Shown piece by piece: positions 22,280-30,958 of a DNA stretch of 40,428 bases. Below the pieces are notes generated by a model. That model searched no databases. It saw only the letters and a list, made by a program, of their open reading frames with translations, and was not told the DNA's origin. How positions within the stretch are numbered: position 1 is the stretch's first letter; every line of letters starts with the position of its first letter. The position numbers and the translations under genes were made by a program. Where the stretch lies: positions 1 through 40,428 of the forward strand of contig NZ_CALUCZ010000020.1 of assembly GCF_943914685.1 (NCBI RefSeq). The letters run 5' to 3'. The DNA comes from an uncultured Mobiluncus sp. (GTDB lineage: Bacteria; Actinomycetota; Actinomycetes; Actinomycetales; Actinomycetaceae).

Positions 22280-24037
22280 ATGCGCCGTGCGTTAGACACT
22301 AAACTGACGCCAGTACTGGCATTCGTCTCCATCGTCGGTATCCTCGTGGCATGTGTGCTGGAAGTTCCCGCTAGCGGGCATGGCAGCAAATTCGGTGCGG
22401 CAAAAACCCCCGACCGAGTCCACTCCGCCGAACTGCACCAGCCGGCGCCACCGGACGACAACTTTATCGACACGACTTCTAAATCTGAAGTTCGCCGCGC
22501 CTACCTGGCACATTACGAAAAAAACATGATTCGTCCCGTCATGAGTGTAGGGGTGGATCTGGAAAAATGCGACCCCGGTCAAGCCGTAACGGACGGGATT
22601 CTTCCCATTATGGAGGCCTGGAATTTTATGCGCGGGCTCAACGGTTTGAACGCGGTGACGCTGGACACCTCCGGGGCTATCGCTCCCTACACTCAAGCCG
22701 CCGCAATGGTCAGCGCCCGCAACGGTAAACTGTCGCACTATCCGGCGGTAGAGGGGTTTGCTTGTGCTACCGATGATGCGGTGCGCGGGGCGAGGCATTC
22801 CAACCTCGCCCAATCTATCTCACAAACTTCGGCGGAAACTGCCCTGTGGTATTACATGGATTATTCCAACCAATCCAACCCCACTAATGACCAGCTCGGA
22901 CACCGCCTGTTTATGATGGATCCGCAGTTGTCCCTGTCTTCTATCGGAGCCGTGGCAGGCTATACCGCTATCTCGGTTCGTACCGGCGAACCCTATCCGG
23001 GGTTGCCCGCCGAAGCCATGCATAATCCCCAAGCCCCTTCCCCAGAATGGATGAGCTGGCCCTCCGCCGGGTTCTTTCCCAAACAATTGTTGACCTCGGT
23101 AGGGGAAACCAACTCGGGGATGGACTTGGAACGTTGGAGCTTTTCGGTGCTGAACGCGGACCTCTCCACCGCGAAAGCCACCATTATTGACCCGACCGGG
23201 CACCCGGTTCCTCTCACCACCATTCACCCTGGTGAGCGGGGGATTACGTTCACTCCCCGCGCCATTGCGGACTATTCCACCCTGCTGATGAAGTTCCCCA
23301 CGATTGAACGAAAGCCGGTGGGCCAGGAAAACCTGGTGTACAAAGTCAAGATTGAAGGGGTGAAAAACGCCCCGAAGAGCACCTACGAATATCAGGTGGC
23401 GCTGTTCGACCCGCTGACCCCCTTGGAGAAAACCGCCCCTCAAATTCGGCTGATGGAACAGCCCCTGACCGGGGTGGGATACAAGCTGGTCAACCCCATC
23501 CGAATGCAAGTTTCGGCTTGGCCGGTGCCGAAATATCAGTGGCAGGAACGCGATCATGCCGGAACCTGGAGGGACATCCCCGGAGCAAACCAGGAAACTT
23601 ACACCCCCGACGGTATCTGGTCTTGGGATCGATCGAAGAACACCGAATACCGCCTGATAGCGATTTCTTCTGAAGGTACCGCCACTTCTGAACCGGTGCG
23701 GGTGGCGGTGCAGGGTCTAAAGAATATGCCGTCCAGCGCAAAAGTCCCGGTGGGGTCGCGCGTCTCGTTTGAGGCAGCACCTATTATGGACCCTGACGGC
23801 TCCCTGTTCGACACGACCTATGAGTGGCAGGTGAAACGCGCCGGAATCTGGCAGCGGATCTTCGACGACGGGCATTTCGAGGACACCGACACCAACCGCC
23901 TGTCCATCAGCCGGGTCACTTTGGCCGATCAAGGCTTGCAGTTCCGTTTGGTGGTTCGTTCCAAGATTTTCAAACTGTCCGGCTATGACGTGGTCGTTTC
24001 CTGGTCGGACGGCAACGCCAAACTCACGGTTTACTAA
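22280..24037 (+). CDS. Exported CAP-domain protein with Ig-like repeats
   Basis: The 585-residue protein has an N-terminal hydrophobic segment ending ILVAC (Cys25), which fits a lipobox, so it may be a lipoprotein rather than freely secreted. Residues about 112-235 look like a CAP/SCP domain: AWNFMRGLNGLNAVTLD, an alanine-rich helix, LSHYP with His153, and GHRLFMMDPQLSLSSIGAV with His208, matching the two conserved histidines. Two Ig-like modules follow, at about 405-480 (KYQWQERDHAGTWRDIPGA) and 490-585 (TYEWQVKRAGIWQRIFDDG). Their matching W-Q and W-R-I patterns suggest they are repeats of each other. No LPXTG anchor is seen. A surface role is inferred; the biochemical function is unknown. 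GGGGAGGG precedes the ATG. Confidence 0.78.
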   Translation: MRRALDTKLTPVLAFVSIVGILVACVLEVPASGHGSKFGAAKTPDRVHSAELHQPAPPDDNFIDTTSKSEVRRAYLAHYEKNMIRPVMSVGVDLEKCDPGQAVTDGILPIMEAWNFMRGLNGLNAVTLDTSGAIAPYTQAAAMVSARNGKLSHYPAVEGFACATDDAVRGARHSNLAQSISQTSAETALWYYMDYSNQSNPTNDQLGHRLFMMDPQLSLSSIGAVAGYTAISVRTGEPYPGLPAEAMHNPQAPSPEWMSWPSAGFFPKQLLTSVGETNSGMDLERWSFSVLNADLSTAKATIIDPTGHPVPLTTIHPGERGITFTPRAIADYSTLLMKFPTIERKPVGQENLVYKVKIEGVKNAPKSTYEYQVALFDPLTPLEKTAPQIRLMEQPLTGVGYKLVNPIRMQVSAWPVPKYQWQERDHAGTWRDIPGANQETYTPDGIWSWDRSKNTEYRLIAISSEGTATSEPVRVAVQGLKNMPSSAKVPVGSRVSFEAAPIMDPDGSLFDTTYEWQVKRAGIWQRIFDDGHFEDTDTNRLSISRVTLADQGLQFRLVVRSKIFKLSGYDVVVSWSDGNAKLTVY

Positions 24038-24065
24038 TCCTTACTTAACATTTCTTTGCTAAGTC

Positions 24066-24095
24066 TTGACGATTGTATCCTCACTAAATTACGAT
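24066..24095 (+). promoter_or_regulatory. Candidate promoter of the small lipoprotein gene
   Basis: TTGACG at 24066-24071 and TACGAT at 24090-24095 are 18 bases apart, about 60 bases before the ATG at 24159. The -35 is strong and the -10 moderate. Confidence 0.45.
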
Positions 24096-24158
24096 TTTTT
24101 TATTGCTCCGATGAGGGGGCAATGGCACAATATTTCGACTCCGGAGAGGACACACGCG

Positions 24159-24692
24159 ATGAACAAACAATACCGGATACTTCACCGCAGCTGTGCGGGC
24201 ACCGCGCTGGCTTTGGCTATGCTGGGCGTTGCGGCTTGTTCACCGGCAACTGAAAATACTGCCACTGATACGCCTGAGAGTAGTCCTAAAAGCACCGGAC
24301 ATATCTTGCCGGCGGCGCAAGTGAAAGCTATTAGCGATGCGGTAAATGCTGACGTCGAGGAAGGGTCGGTGAGGACTACGTGTGGCCCGCAACCGAGCTA
24401 TCAACTCAACGCCGGGAAACAAAAGACCATTATGAACATCAGGGAAGAAGATCAGTCCAAGTGGGAGAAAGGAACCTACCGGTTCCAAGTTTTTTGCATC
24501 GGGCAAGGCACTCTGAACGCATCGTTTACGGTTGGTGACCAAACGGAATCTATTTCGGATATGGTTTGCTCCGATGGCGTGACCTCGGAAAATGTCACAC
24601 TCTCGATTGACGAAGCCAACAATAGCGTGGTGAGCATTGAACCGTCAGACGACGCGAAGAGCGAAATTGCTTATCGGATTGATAAGTTATAA
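24159..24692 (+). CDS. Small putative lipoprotein
   Basis: The 177-residue protein begins MNKQYRILHRSCAGTALALAM and has a lipobox-like LGVAAC, so it is predicted to be lipid-anchored outside the membrane. After a Thr/Ser/Pro-rich spacer comes a compact domain of about 130 residues with cysteines in TTCGPQPS, VFCIGQ and MVCSDG. I do not recognise the family. The ATG at 24159 was chosen because it starts the signal peptide and follows GGAGAGG; an in-frame upstream ATG at 24066 would overlap the predicted promoter. It follows the CAP-domain gene by 121 bases but appears to have its own promoter, and it ends at a strong hairpin. Confidence 0.75.
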   Translation: MNKQYRILHRSCAGTALALAMLGVAACSPATENTATDTPESSPKSTGHILPAAQVKAISDAVNADVEEGSVRTTCGPQPSYQLNAGKQKTIMNIREEDQSKWEKGTYRFQVFCIGQGTLNASFTVGDQTESISDMVCSDGVTSENVTLSIDEANNSVVSIEPSDDAKSEIAYRIDKL

Positions 24693-24709
24693 CCAAATTA
24701 TTTTACAAA

Positions 24710-24741
24710 GGCGGGCAGTCACCGAATGGTGACTGCCCGCC
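24710..24741. terminator. Bidirectional terminator between the lipoprotein gene and pckG
   Basis: A perfect 14-bp stem (GGCGGGCAGTCACC paired with GGTGACTGCCCGCC) closes a GAAT loop between two convergent genes. AT-rich sequence flanks it on both sides. Confidence 0.88.
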
Positions 24742-24776
24742 AAAATATTAATGGGTCAGTGCCCCATGAGCACTAA

Positions 24777-26615
24777 CTACTTAGCGGCCTTGAGGCGCTC
24801 ACGCAAGCCTTCCAGCTCTGCCTTAAGTTGAGCCGGGAGCTTGTCGCCGAACTGAGCGAAGTACTTTTCGGTATCTTCGGTCTCAGCCAGCCAAGCCTCG
24901 GGGTTAATCTCAAACAGGGCATCCCAGGCGGCCTTGTCGATGTCCAAGCCCTCCAGGTTGAAGTCCTCGAACTTCGGGTAGAACCCAGTCGGACCCTCAA
25001 TGGCGTCAACCTGGCCGGACACGCGCTTGACCACCCAGTCGAGCACGCGGGAGTTCTCGCCGTAGCCGGGCCACATGAACTTGCCGTCAGGCGTCTTGCG
25101 GAACCAGTTGACGTGGTAGACGCGCGGGAACTTGTCGCCCAGCTTCTCTTGCATCTCTAGCCAGTGACCCCAGTAGTCCGCCATGTTGTAGCCGCAGAAC
25201 GGCAGCATCGCGAAGGGATCATGACGCAGCGAGCCAACCGCGCCTTCTGCGGCAGCGGTCTGTTCGGAGGACACGTTCGCACCGATGAACACGCCGTGAG
25301 CCGGGTTCTTCTGCTCGGTCACCAGCGGCACGTTCGAGGCGCGGCGGCCACCGAACAATACGGCGTCAATCGGCACGCCCTCGGGAGCCTCCCAGTCGGG
25401 GCAGATAATCGGGCACTGCGCGGCCGGAGCAGTGAAGCGGCTGTTCGGGTGGGCTGCCTTTTCGCCGGATTCCGGCGTCCAGTCCTTGCCGTGCCAGTCA
25501 ATGAGGTGGCTCGGGGTCGGGCCGTCAATACCTTCCCACCACACATCGCCGTCGTCAGTCAAGGCGACGTTGGTAAAGATGGTGTTTTCCTTCATGGACT
25601 CCATGGCCATCGGGTTGGTGTCATAAGACGTGCCGGGCGCCACACCAAAGAAGCCCGCCTCCGGGTTGATGGCGCGCAAGGTGCCGTCCGGGCCGGGACG
25701 CATCCAGGCGATATCGTCGCCGATGGTTTCGACCTTGTAGCCCTTGATAGTGGGCTGCAACATAGCCAGGTTCGTCTTGCCGCAGGCAGACGGGAAAGCC
25801 GCCGTCACGTGGTAGCGCTTGCCGGTCTTTTCGTCCGTCAGACGCAGAATCAGCATGTGCTCGGCCATCCAGCCGTCGCGGCGCGCCATGGTGGAGGCGA
25901 TACGCAGCGCGAAGCACTTCTTGCCCAGCAGGGCGTTGCCGCCGTAACCCGAACCGTAGGACCAAATCTCGTTGGTCTCGGGGAAGTGGGTGATGTACTT
26001 GGTTTCGTTGCACGGCCAGTTCGTGTCCTTCTGGCCCGGTTCGAGCGGCGCGCCCACGGAGTGAACTGCCGGAACCCACGGCTTGCCCGAGTTAATCAGG
26101 TCCATCGCCTTGGCACCCATGCGCGTCATGATGCGCATGTTCAACACCACGTAGGCGGAGTCGGTCAGCTCGATGCCCAGCTGGGAAATCGGGCCGCCCA
26201 GCGGACCCATCGAGAACGGCACCACGTACATGGTGCGGCCCTTCATCGCGCCCTGGAACACGCCATTTTCCCCAATCAGGGTTTCCTTCATTTCCTTGGG
26301 GTCAGCCCAGTGGTTCGTGGGGCCAGCGTCCTCTTCCTTTTCGCAGCAGATGAAGGTGCGGGATTCCACACGCGCCACGTCAGACGGCAGCGAGCGCGCC
26401 AAGAACGAGTTCGGGCGCTTCTCAGGGTTCAAACGGGTAAAGATTCCGGCATCAACCAGCAGTTGCGACAAGCGGTCCCATTCCTCTTGGGAACCGTCAC
26501 AGAACTCAATAGATTCCGGAGTCGTCATTGCCGCGACCTTAGCAACCCACTTAACTACCTCTTCAGGAGCATTTGCGGGAGCTGCAGCGCGGACATCAGT
26601 TTCAGTAACAGCCAT
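24777..26615 (-). CDS. pckG: Phosphoenolpyruvate carboxykinase (GTP)
   Basis: The 612-residue cytosolic enzyme interconverts oxaloacetate and phosphoenolpyruvate with GTP/GDP, for gluconeogenesis or, in some anaerobes, CO2 fixation from PEP. Diagnostic segments include FPSACGKTNLAML (GTP-binding kinase-1a loop with the reactive Cys of the GTP class), ETIGDDIAWM (metal-binding kinase-2 motif), YGSGYGGNALLGKKCFALRIAS and YHVNWFRKTPDGKFMWPGYG. The length matches the GTP family (about 610). The start is the ATG at 26613-26615, seven bases after a perfect AGGAGG; an upstream ATG would add 13 unrelated residues. Its own promoter must lie between it and purA. Confidence 0.97.
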   Translation of the reverse strand: MAVTETDVRAAAPANAPEEVVKWVAKVAAMTTPESIEFCDGSQEEWDRLSQLLVDAGIFTRLNPEKRPNSFLARSLPSDVARVESRTFICCEKEEDAGPTNHWADPKEMKETLIGENGVFQGAMKGRTMYVVPFSMGPLGGPISQLGIELTDSAYVVLNMRIMTRMGAKAMDLINSGKPWVPAVHSVGAPLEPGQKDTNWPCNETKYITHFPETNEIWSYGSGYGGNALLGKKCFALRIASTMARRDGWMAEHMLILRLTDEKTGKRYHVTAAFPSACGKTNLAMLQPTIKGYKVETIGDDIAWMRPGPDGTLRAINPEAGFFGVAPGTSYDTNPMAMESMKENTIFTNVALTDDGDVWWEGIDGPTPSHLIDWHGKDWTPESGEKAAHPNSRFTAPAAQCPIICPDWEAPEGVPIDAVLFGGRRASNVPLVTEQKNPAHGVFIGANVSSEQTAAAEGAVGSLRHDPFAMLPFCGYNMADYWGHWLEMQEKLGDKFPRVYHVNWFRKTPDGKFMWPGYGENSRVLDWVVKRVSGQVDAIEGPTGFYPKFEDFNLEGLDIDKAAWDALFEINPEAWLAETEDTEKYFAQFGDKLPAQLKAELEGLRERLKAAK

Positions 26616-26863
26616 AAAGGGCCTCCTACATAGAATGTTTCTCTTACACGGCAATTATCGCGCATTTTCGAATATTGTGCAGGGAGTTAAGTCCTACCCC
26701 GAGGTGAATTTTTGCAACTTTTTCACGTTCAAAAGGTCGGTTCACCCGTTACCCGAAACGCTGCAGGTTCCTGGTGGGGAACCACCACCCCGACCACGGC
26801 GCACCGAGAAACCTCCCACCAGCGCTTTTGATCGGGGAGATGGAAAAGAAAACCGTAACGAAG

Positions 26864-28150
26864 TTAGATGAGGGTGTAACGCACAATCGCGTCTTCGCGC
26901 GAAGCCCCCGTACCGATGACGGAGATACGGCAACCGACCTTTTCCTCCAGGTAAGCAACGTAGTTCTGGGCCGCTTTGGGGAGCTTCCGGAAGTCGGTAA
27001 TGCCGCTGATGTCCTCGCCTTTCCAGCCGGGAACTTCTTCGTAAATCGGGCGGGACGCGGCAAAGTCGACCGAATAGTCGGGCATCTGGTCGGTACGTCC
27101 GCGCGGGGTTTCGTAGCCCACACAGACCGGAATCTTGTCAAACTCGGACATGACGTCCAGTTTCGTCATCACCAGGTCGGTCAGGCCGTTGACGCGCACG
27201 GCGTAACGCACTACCACCGCGTCAAACCAGCCGGTCCGACGCGGACGTCCCGTCGTCGCCCCGTATTCTGAACCGAGTGTCCGCAGCTGTTCACCAGTTG
27301 CATCAGTCAGTTCGGTCGGGAAGGGCCCTTCGCCCACGCGGGTCGTGTAGGCTTTCATAACCCCCACCACCCGGTCGATGCGAGTCGGGCCGATACCGGT
27401 ACCGGTGCAGGCTCCGCCCGCGGTGCAGTTCGACGAAGTAACGTAAGGATAGGTGCCGTGGTCGATGTCCAGCATGGTCGCTTGACCACCCTCGAACAGC
27501 ACCACGCGCTCTTCATCCAGCGCGTTGTTCAACACCAGAGACGTGTTCGCCACCATCGGGCGCAGCCGCTCCGAGTAGGACAGCAGCTCCTCGGTAACTT
27601 CAACGGGGTCAATCGGTTCGGCATGGGACCAGCCCTGGGAGAGACTCTTCACAAGGTCGGACATGGCGGTGACTTTTTCACCCAAAATCTCGGGGTCAAA
27701 CAGGTCTTGGACTTGGATTCCAATCCGGTACATCTTTTCAGCATAGGTCGGGCCAATCCCGCGGCCAGTCGTGCCGATTTTGCGGGGGCCACGGTACTGT
27801 TCAGAAGAACGGTCAATGGCGATGGCGAAAGGCGTGATGACGTGGGCTCGGCTAGAGATAAGCAGTCGCTCACAAGGCACGCCCCGCTTCTCCAAGTCAT
27901 CGATTTCCTGGAACAAAACTTTCGGGTCAATGACGGTGCCGTTGCCGATAACCGGAGTCACGCGCGGAGACAGGATACCGGTAGGCAGCAGGTGCAGAGC
28001 AAACTTTTCACCATTGACCACCACGGTGTGACCAGCATTGTTGCCGCCGTTGTATTTGACGGAAAAATCCACGTCTTTGGCCAGCTGATCAGTTGCTTTT
28101 CCTTTACCTTCATCGCCCCACTGGGCTCCCAAAACTACTATCGCAGGCAT
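26864..28150 (-). CDS. purA: Adenylosuccinate synthetase
   Basis: The 428-residue protein begins MPAIVVLGAQWGDEGKGKA, containing the GDEGKGK phosphate-binding loop and catalytic Asp of adenylosuccinate synthetase. Further motifs are NGGNNAGHTVV, GTTGRGIGPTYAEK, EGGQATMLDIDHGTYPYVTSS and VGEGPFPTEL. It condenses IMP and aspartate using GTP, the first step from IMP to AMP. Length is normal. A GAGG lies 14 bases before the ATG, rather far, so translation initiation may be moderate. It lies on the same strand as pckG with 248 bases between, and no terminator was recognised in that gap. Confidence 0.97.
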   Translation of the reverse strand: MPAIVVLGAQWGDEGKGKATDQLAKDVDFSVKYNGGNNAGHTVVVNGEKFALHLLPTGILSPRVTPVIGNGTVIDPKVLFQEIDDLEKRGVPCERLLISSRAHVITPFAIAIDRSSEQYRGPRKIGTTGRGIGPTYAEKMYRIGIQVQDLFDPEILGEKVTAMSDLVKSLSQGWSHAEPIDPVEVTEELLSYSERLRPMVANTSLVLNNALDEERVVLFEGGQATMLDIDHGTYPYVTSSNCTAGGACTGTGIGPTRIDRVVGVMKAYTTRVGEGPFPTELTDATGEQLRTLGSEYGATTGRPRRTGWFDAVVVRYAVRVNGLTDLVMTKLDVMSEFDKIPVCVGYETPRGRTDQMPDYSVDFAASRPIYEEVPGWKGEDISGITDFRKLPKAAQNYVAYLEEKVGCRISVIGTGASREDAIVRYTLI

Positions 28151-28265
28151 TGTTCTATCGTTGTCCTCTAAAAATCGGGATTGCGCGGCACGCGCAGGTT
28201 CAGTCTAGCAAATCATCACAACTTTTTGACCCCTCAGCTCATAGCTCAGGGATTGCGGTGGCGAA

Positions 28266-28448
28266 TCAAGGACGCGAGGACGCCTCCAGTTCAGCCCATT
28301 CCGAGGGAGTCAGCCGGAACACGCCCTTTTCCTCCGCCAAGCGCTTGGAAGCGAGCGCAGCAGCGATGGCTGAACGCATCAGCAACGATTGCGCCTCCGG
28401 AGGAAACGGGAGATTTTGCGGGTTTTCGTCGTCACGCACGGGTATCAA
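28266..28448 (-). CDS. Possible small hypothetical protein (about 60 aa)
   Basis: A frame on the minus strand between phoH2 and purA encodes IPVRDDENPQNLPFPPEA and then an alanine-rich helix and SEWAELEASSRP. The amino-acid mix and third-position GC look like coding sequence, but no convincing ribosome-binding site is present. Possible starts are TTG at 28448 or GTG at 28439. It is not a recognised family. It lies in a 441-base stretch between phoH2 and purA that otherwise shows only a short GC-rich hairpin at 28541-28560. Confidence 0.4.
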   Translation of the reverse strand: MIPVRDDENPQNLPFPPEAQSLLMRSAIAAALASKRLAEEKGVFRLTPSEWAELEASSRP

Positions 28449-28540
28449 ACTAGCATTCAGGAGCGAATTTCCCCGGCATCAACACCCGAAACCGCCAAAA
28501 ATCAACGCAATTTGTCCCTAACTGGCGCACTCAAGGGGAG

Positions 28541-28560
28541 CGCCGCACGAAAGCGCGGCG
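28541..28560 (-). terminator. Short GC-rich hairpin after phoH2
   Basis: CGCCGC at 28541-28546 pairs with GCGGCG at 28555-28560, about 30 bases beyond the phoH2 stop. No T-run follows, so the assignment is weak. Confidence 0.3.
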
Positions 28561-28591
28561 ATCGTCGGAGTGCGATTGGGGGTGCGGCACC

Positions 28592-30004
28592 TCAATAATC
28601 AAGCAGACTGGTGACCAAATCCGCGATAGCGCTGCGTTCCGAACGAATCAGGGTCGTGTGGGCGAACAGGGACGAGCCTTTCAAATCTTCGATGACCGCA
28701 GCGATACCGTCATAGCGTCCCACCCGCAGGTTGTCGCGCTGTGAAACGTCGTGAGTCAGCACAATTTTGGCGTTCTGGCCCATCCGCGACAACACCGTCA
28801 ACAACACGTTGCGCTCCAGGGACTGCGCCTCATCAACAATCACGAACGCGTCATGCAAGGACCGCCCGCGAATGTGTGTCAGCGGCAGCACCTCCAACAG
28901 GCCGCGCGCCACGACTTCGTCAACAACCTCGGGAGCCACAATCGAGGAGAGAGTGTCGAACACGGCTTGTGCCCACGGATCCATCTTCTCTTCGCCGCTG
29001 CCCGGCAGGTAACCCAGGCTCTGCCCCCCGACCGCGTAAATGGGACGGAACACGACAATCTTGCGGTGCTCGTGACGTTCCACCACCGCGTCCAACCCGG
29101 CTGCCAAAGCCAGGGCAGACTTGCCGGTGCCGGCCCGCCCGCCCAGGGACACAATGCCGATTTCTGGGTTGACCAGGTGATCCATCGCGATACGCTGCTC
29201 GGCGGAACGCCCTTTCACGCCGAACAGTTCCCGATCCGTGCGCACCAAATGAACTTTGTTGTCGCCCCAGATGGTGGCCAGGGCGGAGCCTCGCGGGGAA
29301 CTCAAAATAATTCCGGTATGGATGGGCTGATCCTCCAGCGAGGGGATTTCGGGTTCTTCAAAGTCAATGTTGTTGTCGTCCTCGTTCACCAGGCTCGCCG
29401 GGTCACTGCTGTAAGTGGCGACATCGTTTTCCTCGTCCTCCGGGTCGTTCGTCAGCACAATCGTGTCGAACTCCACCGCGCCGTCCTGGTAGAGCCGGGA
29501 CATGTCCTGTTCGCTCATCTCGCCCCGAATGACCCCGCGATAGGTGTCCGCCCTCGACAGCGGGTTACGGTAAACATCGGCGTCCAAGCCGATAGAGGAC
29601 GCTTTGACCCGCATCGGCAGGTCTTTGGACACGACCGTCACGTCCGCCCCGGTTTTCGCCAAATTGGCGGCGACCGCCAGAATCTTCGTGTCATTATCAC
29701 CCAGGCGCATCCCGGAGGGGAGCACCGAGTCGTCGATAGAGTTCAGCTCCACCCGCACGGTCCCCCCTTGTGAACCGACCGGAACCGGCTGATCGAGCCG
29801 ACCGTTGGCGATCCGCAAATCGTCGAGCAGGTGCAGCGCTTTACGGGCAAAATATCCCAACTCCGGATCGTGACGCTTTTTCTCTAGCTCGGTGATAACC
29901 ACCACCGGCAAAATGACCTGGTGTTCGGCAAACTTCAGCAAAGCTTTCGGATCAGACAACAACACGGACGTATCAAGCACATAGGTGCGCGCAGGGGTAG
30001 CCAT
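28592..30004 (-). CDS. phoH2: PIN domain - PhoH ATPase fusion (PhoH2)
   Basis: The 470-residue protein combines an N-terminal PIN nuclease-like domain (VLDTSVLLSDPKALLKF with the first acidic residue, LGDNDTKILAVAANL and VVSKDLPMRVKA) with a C-terminal PhoH ATPase. The ATPase shows Walker A GRAGTGKSALALAAG and Walker B VIVDEAQ, then TVLSRMGQNAKIVLTHDVSQRDN. A linker rich in Asp and Glu (about 185-235) separates the two. Homologues such as M. tuberculosis PhoH2 have sequence-specific RNA helicase and ribonuclease activity and belong to toxin-antitoxin-like systems. No small antitoxin-like gene is seen directly upstream here, since the preceding gap of 97 bases is too short. Confidence 0.93.
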   Translation of the reverse strand: MATPARTYVLDTSVLLSDPKALLKFAEHQVILPVVVITELEKKRHDPELGYFARKALHLLDDLRIANGRLDQPVPVGSQGGTVRVELNSIDDSVLPSGMRLGDNDTKILAVAANLAKTGADVTVVSKDLPMRVKASSIGLDADVYRNPLSRADTYRGVIRGEMSEQDMSRLYQDGAVEFDTIVLTNDPEDEENDVATYSSDPASLVNEDDNNIDFEEPEIPSLEDQPIHTGIILSSPRGSALATIWGDNKVHLVRTDRELFGVKGRSAEQRIAMDHLVNPEIGIVSLGGRAGTGKSALALAAGLDAVVERHEHRKIVVFRPIYAVGGQSLGYLPGSGEEKMDPWAQAVFDTLSSIVAPEVVDEVVARGLLEVLPLTHIRGRSLHDAFVIVDEAQSLERNVLLTVLSRMGQNAKIVLTHDVSQRDNLRVGRYDGIAAVIEDLKGSSLFAHTTLIRSERSAIADLVTSLLDY

Positions 30005-30101
30005 GTCTTGACCTTATCAATAGCACGGGGTGCAAGCGTGCTAAAGCGCCGCCTTTACAAGGTTCTTACATTGCAATTTGTCCGGGCGGGGACGGCGCGA
30101 C

Positions 30102-30878
30102 TCACTTACCCAAGCGGCGTTCCCGATTTCCGTAGTCACGCAGGGCACGCAGGAAGTCGACCTTACGGAAACTCGGCCAATACGTTTCACAAAAATAGAA
30201 CTCGGAATTCGCGCTTTGCCACAGCAAAAATCCGCTGAGACGCTGCTCCCCCGAAGTACGAATCACCAGGTCAGGGTCCGGTTGCCCCTTGGTGTAGAGG
30301 TGCGCCTCGATGTCCTCCAAACGGATTTGGTCAGTCACCTCCGCCAGAGTTTCCCCTTTTTGAGCCGCTTCGTTGAGGTATTCCCGCACGGCATTCACGA
30401 TTTCCTGACGTCCTCCATAGGCGACGGCGATATTCACCACCAGCGCATGTTCCGGCCCGGTTCCGTTCGCCTCCTGCAGGATTGCGGCCAGGCCCGGATC
30501 CAGCAGGGACGTGTCGCCCAACACCCGCAAATGGTAGCGGCCCGAGGCTTGCAACCCTTGCACGGTGTGGCCGATAACGTCTTGCAGGGGCTGGAGCTCC
30601 GCGGCTTTCCGGCCCAGATTGTCAATCGAAAGCATCCACAAGGTCACGACTTTGACGGGCCATTCTTCACACCACTGCAACACTTCGGTGATTTTCAGGG
30701 CTCCGCGCTGGTGTCCCCGGGTCGCCGGGGCGCCTTCCGCTTTCGCCCAACGCCGGTTTCCGTCCAAGATAATGCCGATATGCTGCGGCACCCCTGCCGG
30801 ATCAATTTCATGAATCAAACGTCTGGCGTAAATCCGGTAAAGAATTCCAGGCTTTGACTTTTTTACGGAGCTGCTCAC
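30102..30878 (-). CDS. uppS: Cis-prenyltransferase (short-chain Z-isoprenyl diphosphate synthase type)
   Basis: The 258-residue protein has the UppS signature PQHIGIILDGNRRWA with catalytic Asp39, GHQRGALKITEVLQWC, and the C-terminal DLVIRTSGEQRLSGFLLWQSANSEFYF element that binds isopentenyl diphosphate. In M. tuberculosis the homologue beside a hemolysin-III gene is Rv1086, which makes the short Z,E-farnesyl diphosphate. The same neighbourhood here (hemolysin III divergent at 30959) favours that role over the long-chain undecaprenyl or decaprenyl enzyme, but sequence alone cannot decide product length. The segment TLWMLSIDNLGR differs from the usual STENW of long-chain enzymes. The start is GTG at 30876-30878. 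Confidence 0.9.
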   Translation of the reverse strand: MSSSVKKSKPGILYRIYARRLIHEIDPAGVPQHIGIILDGNRRWAKAEGAPATRGHQRGALKITEVLQWCEEWPVKVVTLWMLSIDNLGRKAAELQPLQDVIGHTVQGLQASGRYHLRVLGDTSLLDPGLAAILQEANGTGPEHALVVNIAVAYGGRQEIVNAVREYLNEAAQKGETLAEVTDQIRLEDIEAHLYTKGQPDPDLVIRTSGEQRLSGFLLWQSANSEFYFCETYWPSFRKVDFLRALRDYGNRERRLGK

Positions 30879-30958
30879 ATAATCAGTTTAAAACATTTAA
30901 ACACATAACTTGTCCGTCCTGACTGGCGCGGGTGGGGCAGGCTGAACGGGGGAACGTT

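Noticed and set aside
21960..22295. Open frame of 111 codons between topA and the CAP-domain gene
   Set aside because: No ribosome-binding site and no motif; it runs through the predicted promoter and into the next gene's start.
25164..26633. Long plus-strand open frame (about 489 codons) opposite pckG
   Set aside because: It is entirely antisense to a clear PEP carboxykinase gene, lacks a recognisable domain, and is a by-product of GC-rich codon use.
26616..26654. Upstream ATG extending PEP carboxykinase by 13 residues
   Set aside because: The internal ATG has a perfect AGGAGG at ideal distance, and the added residues are unlike the family.
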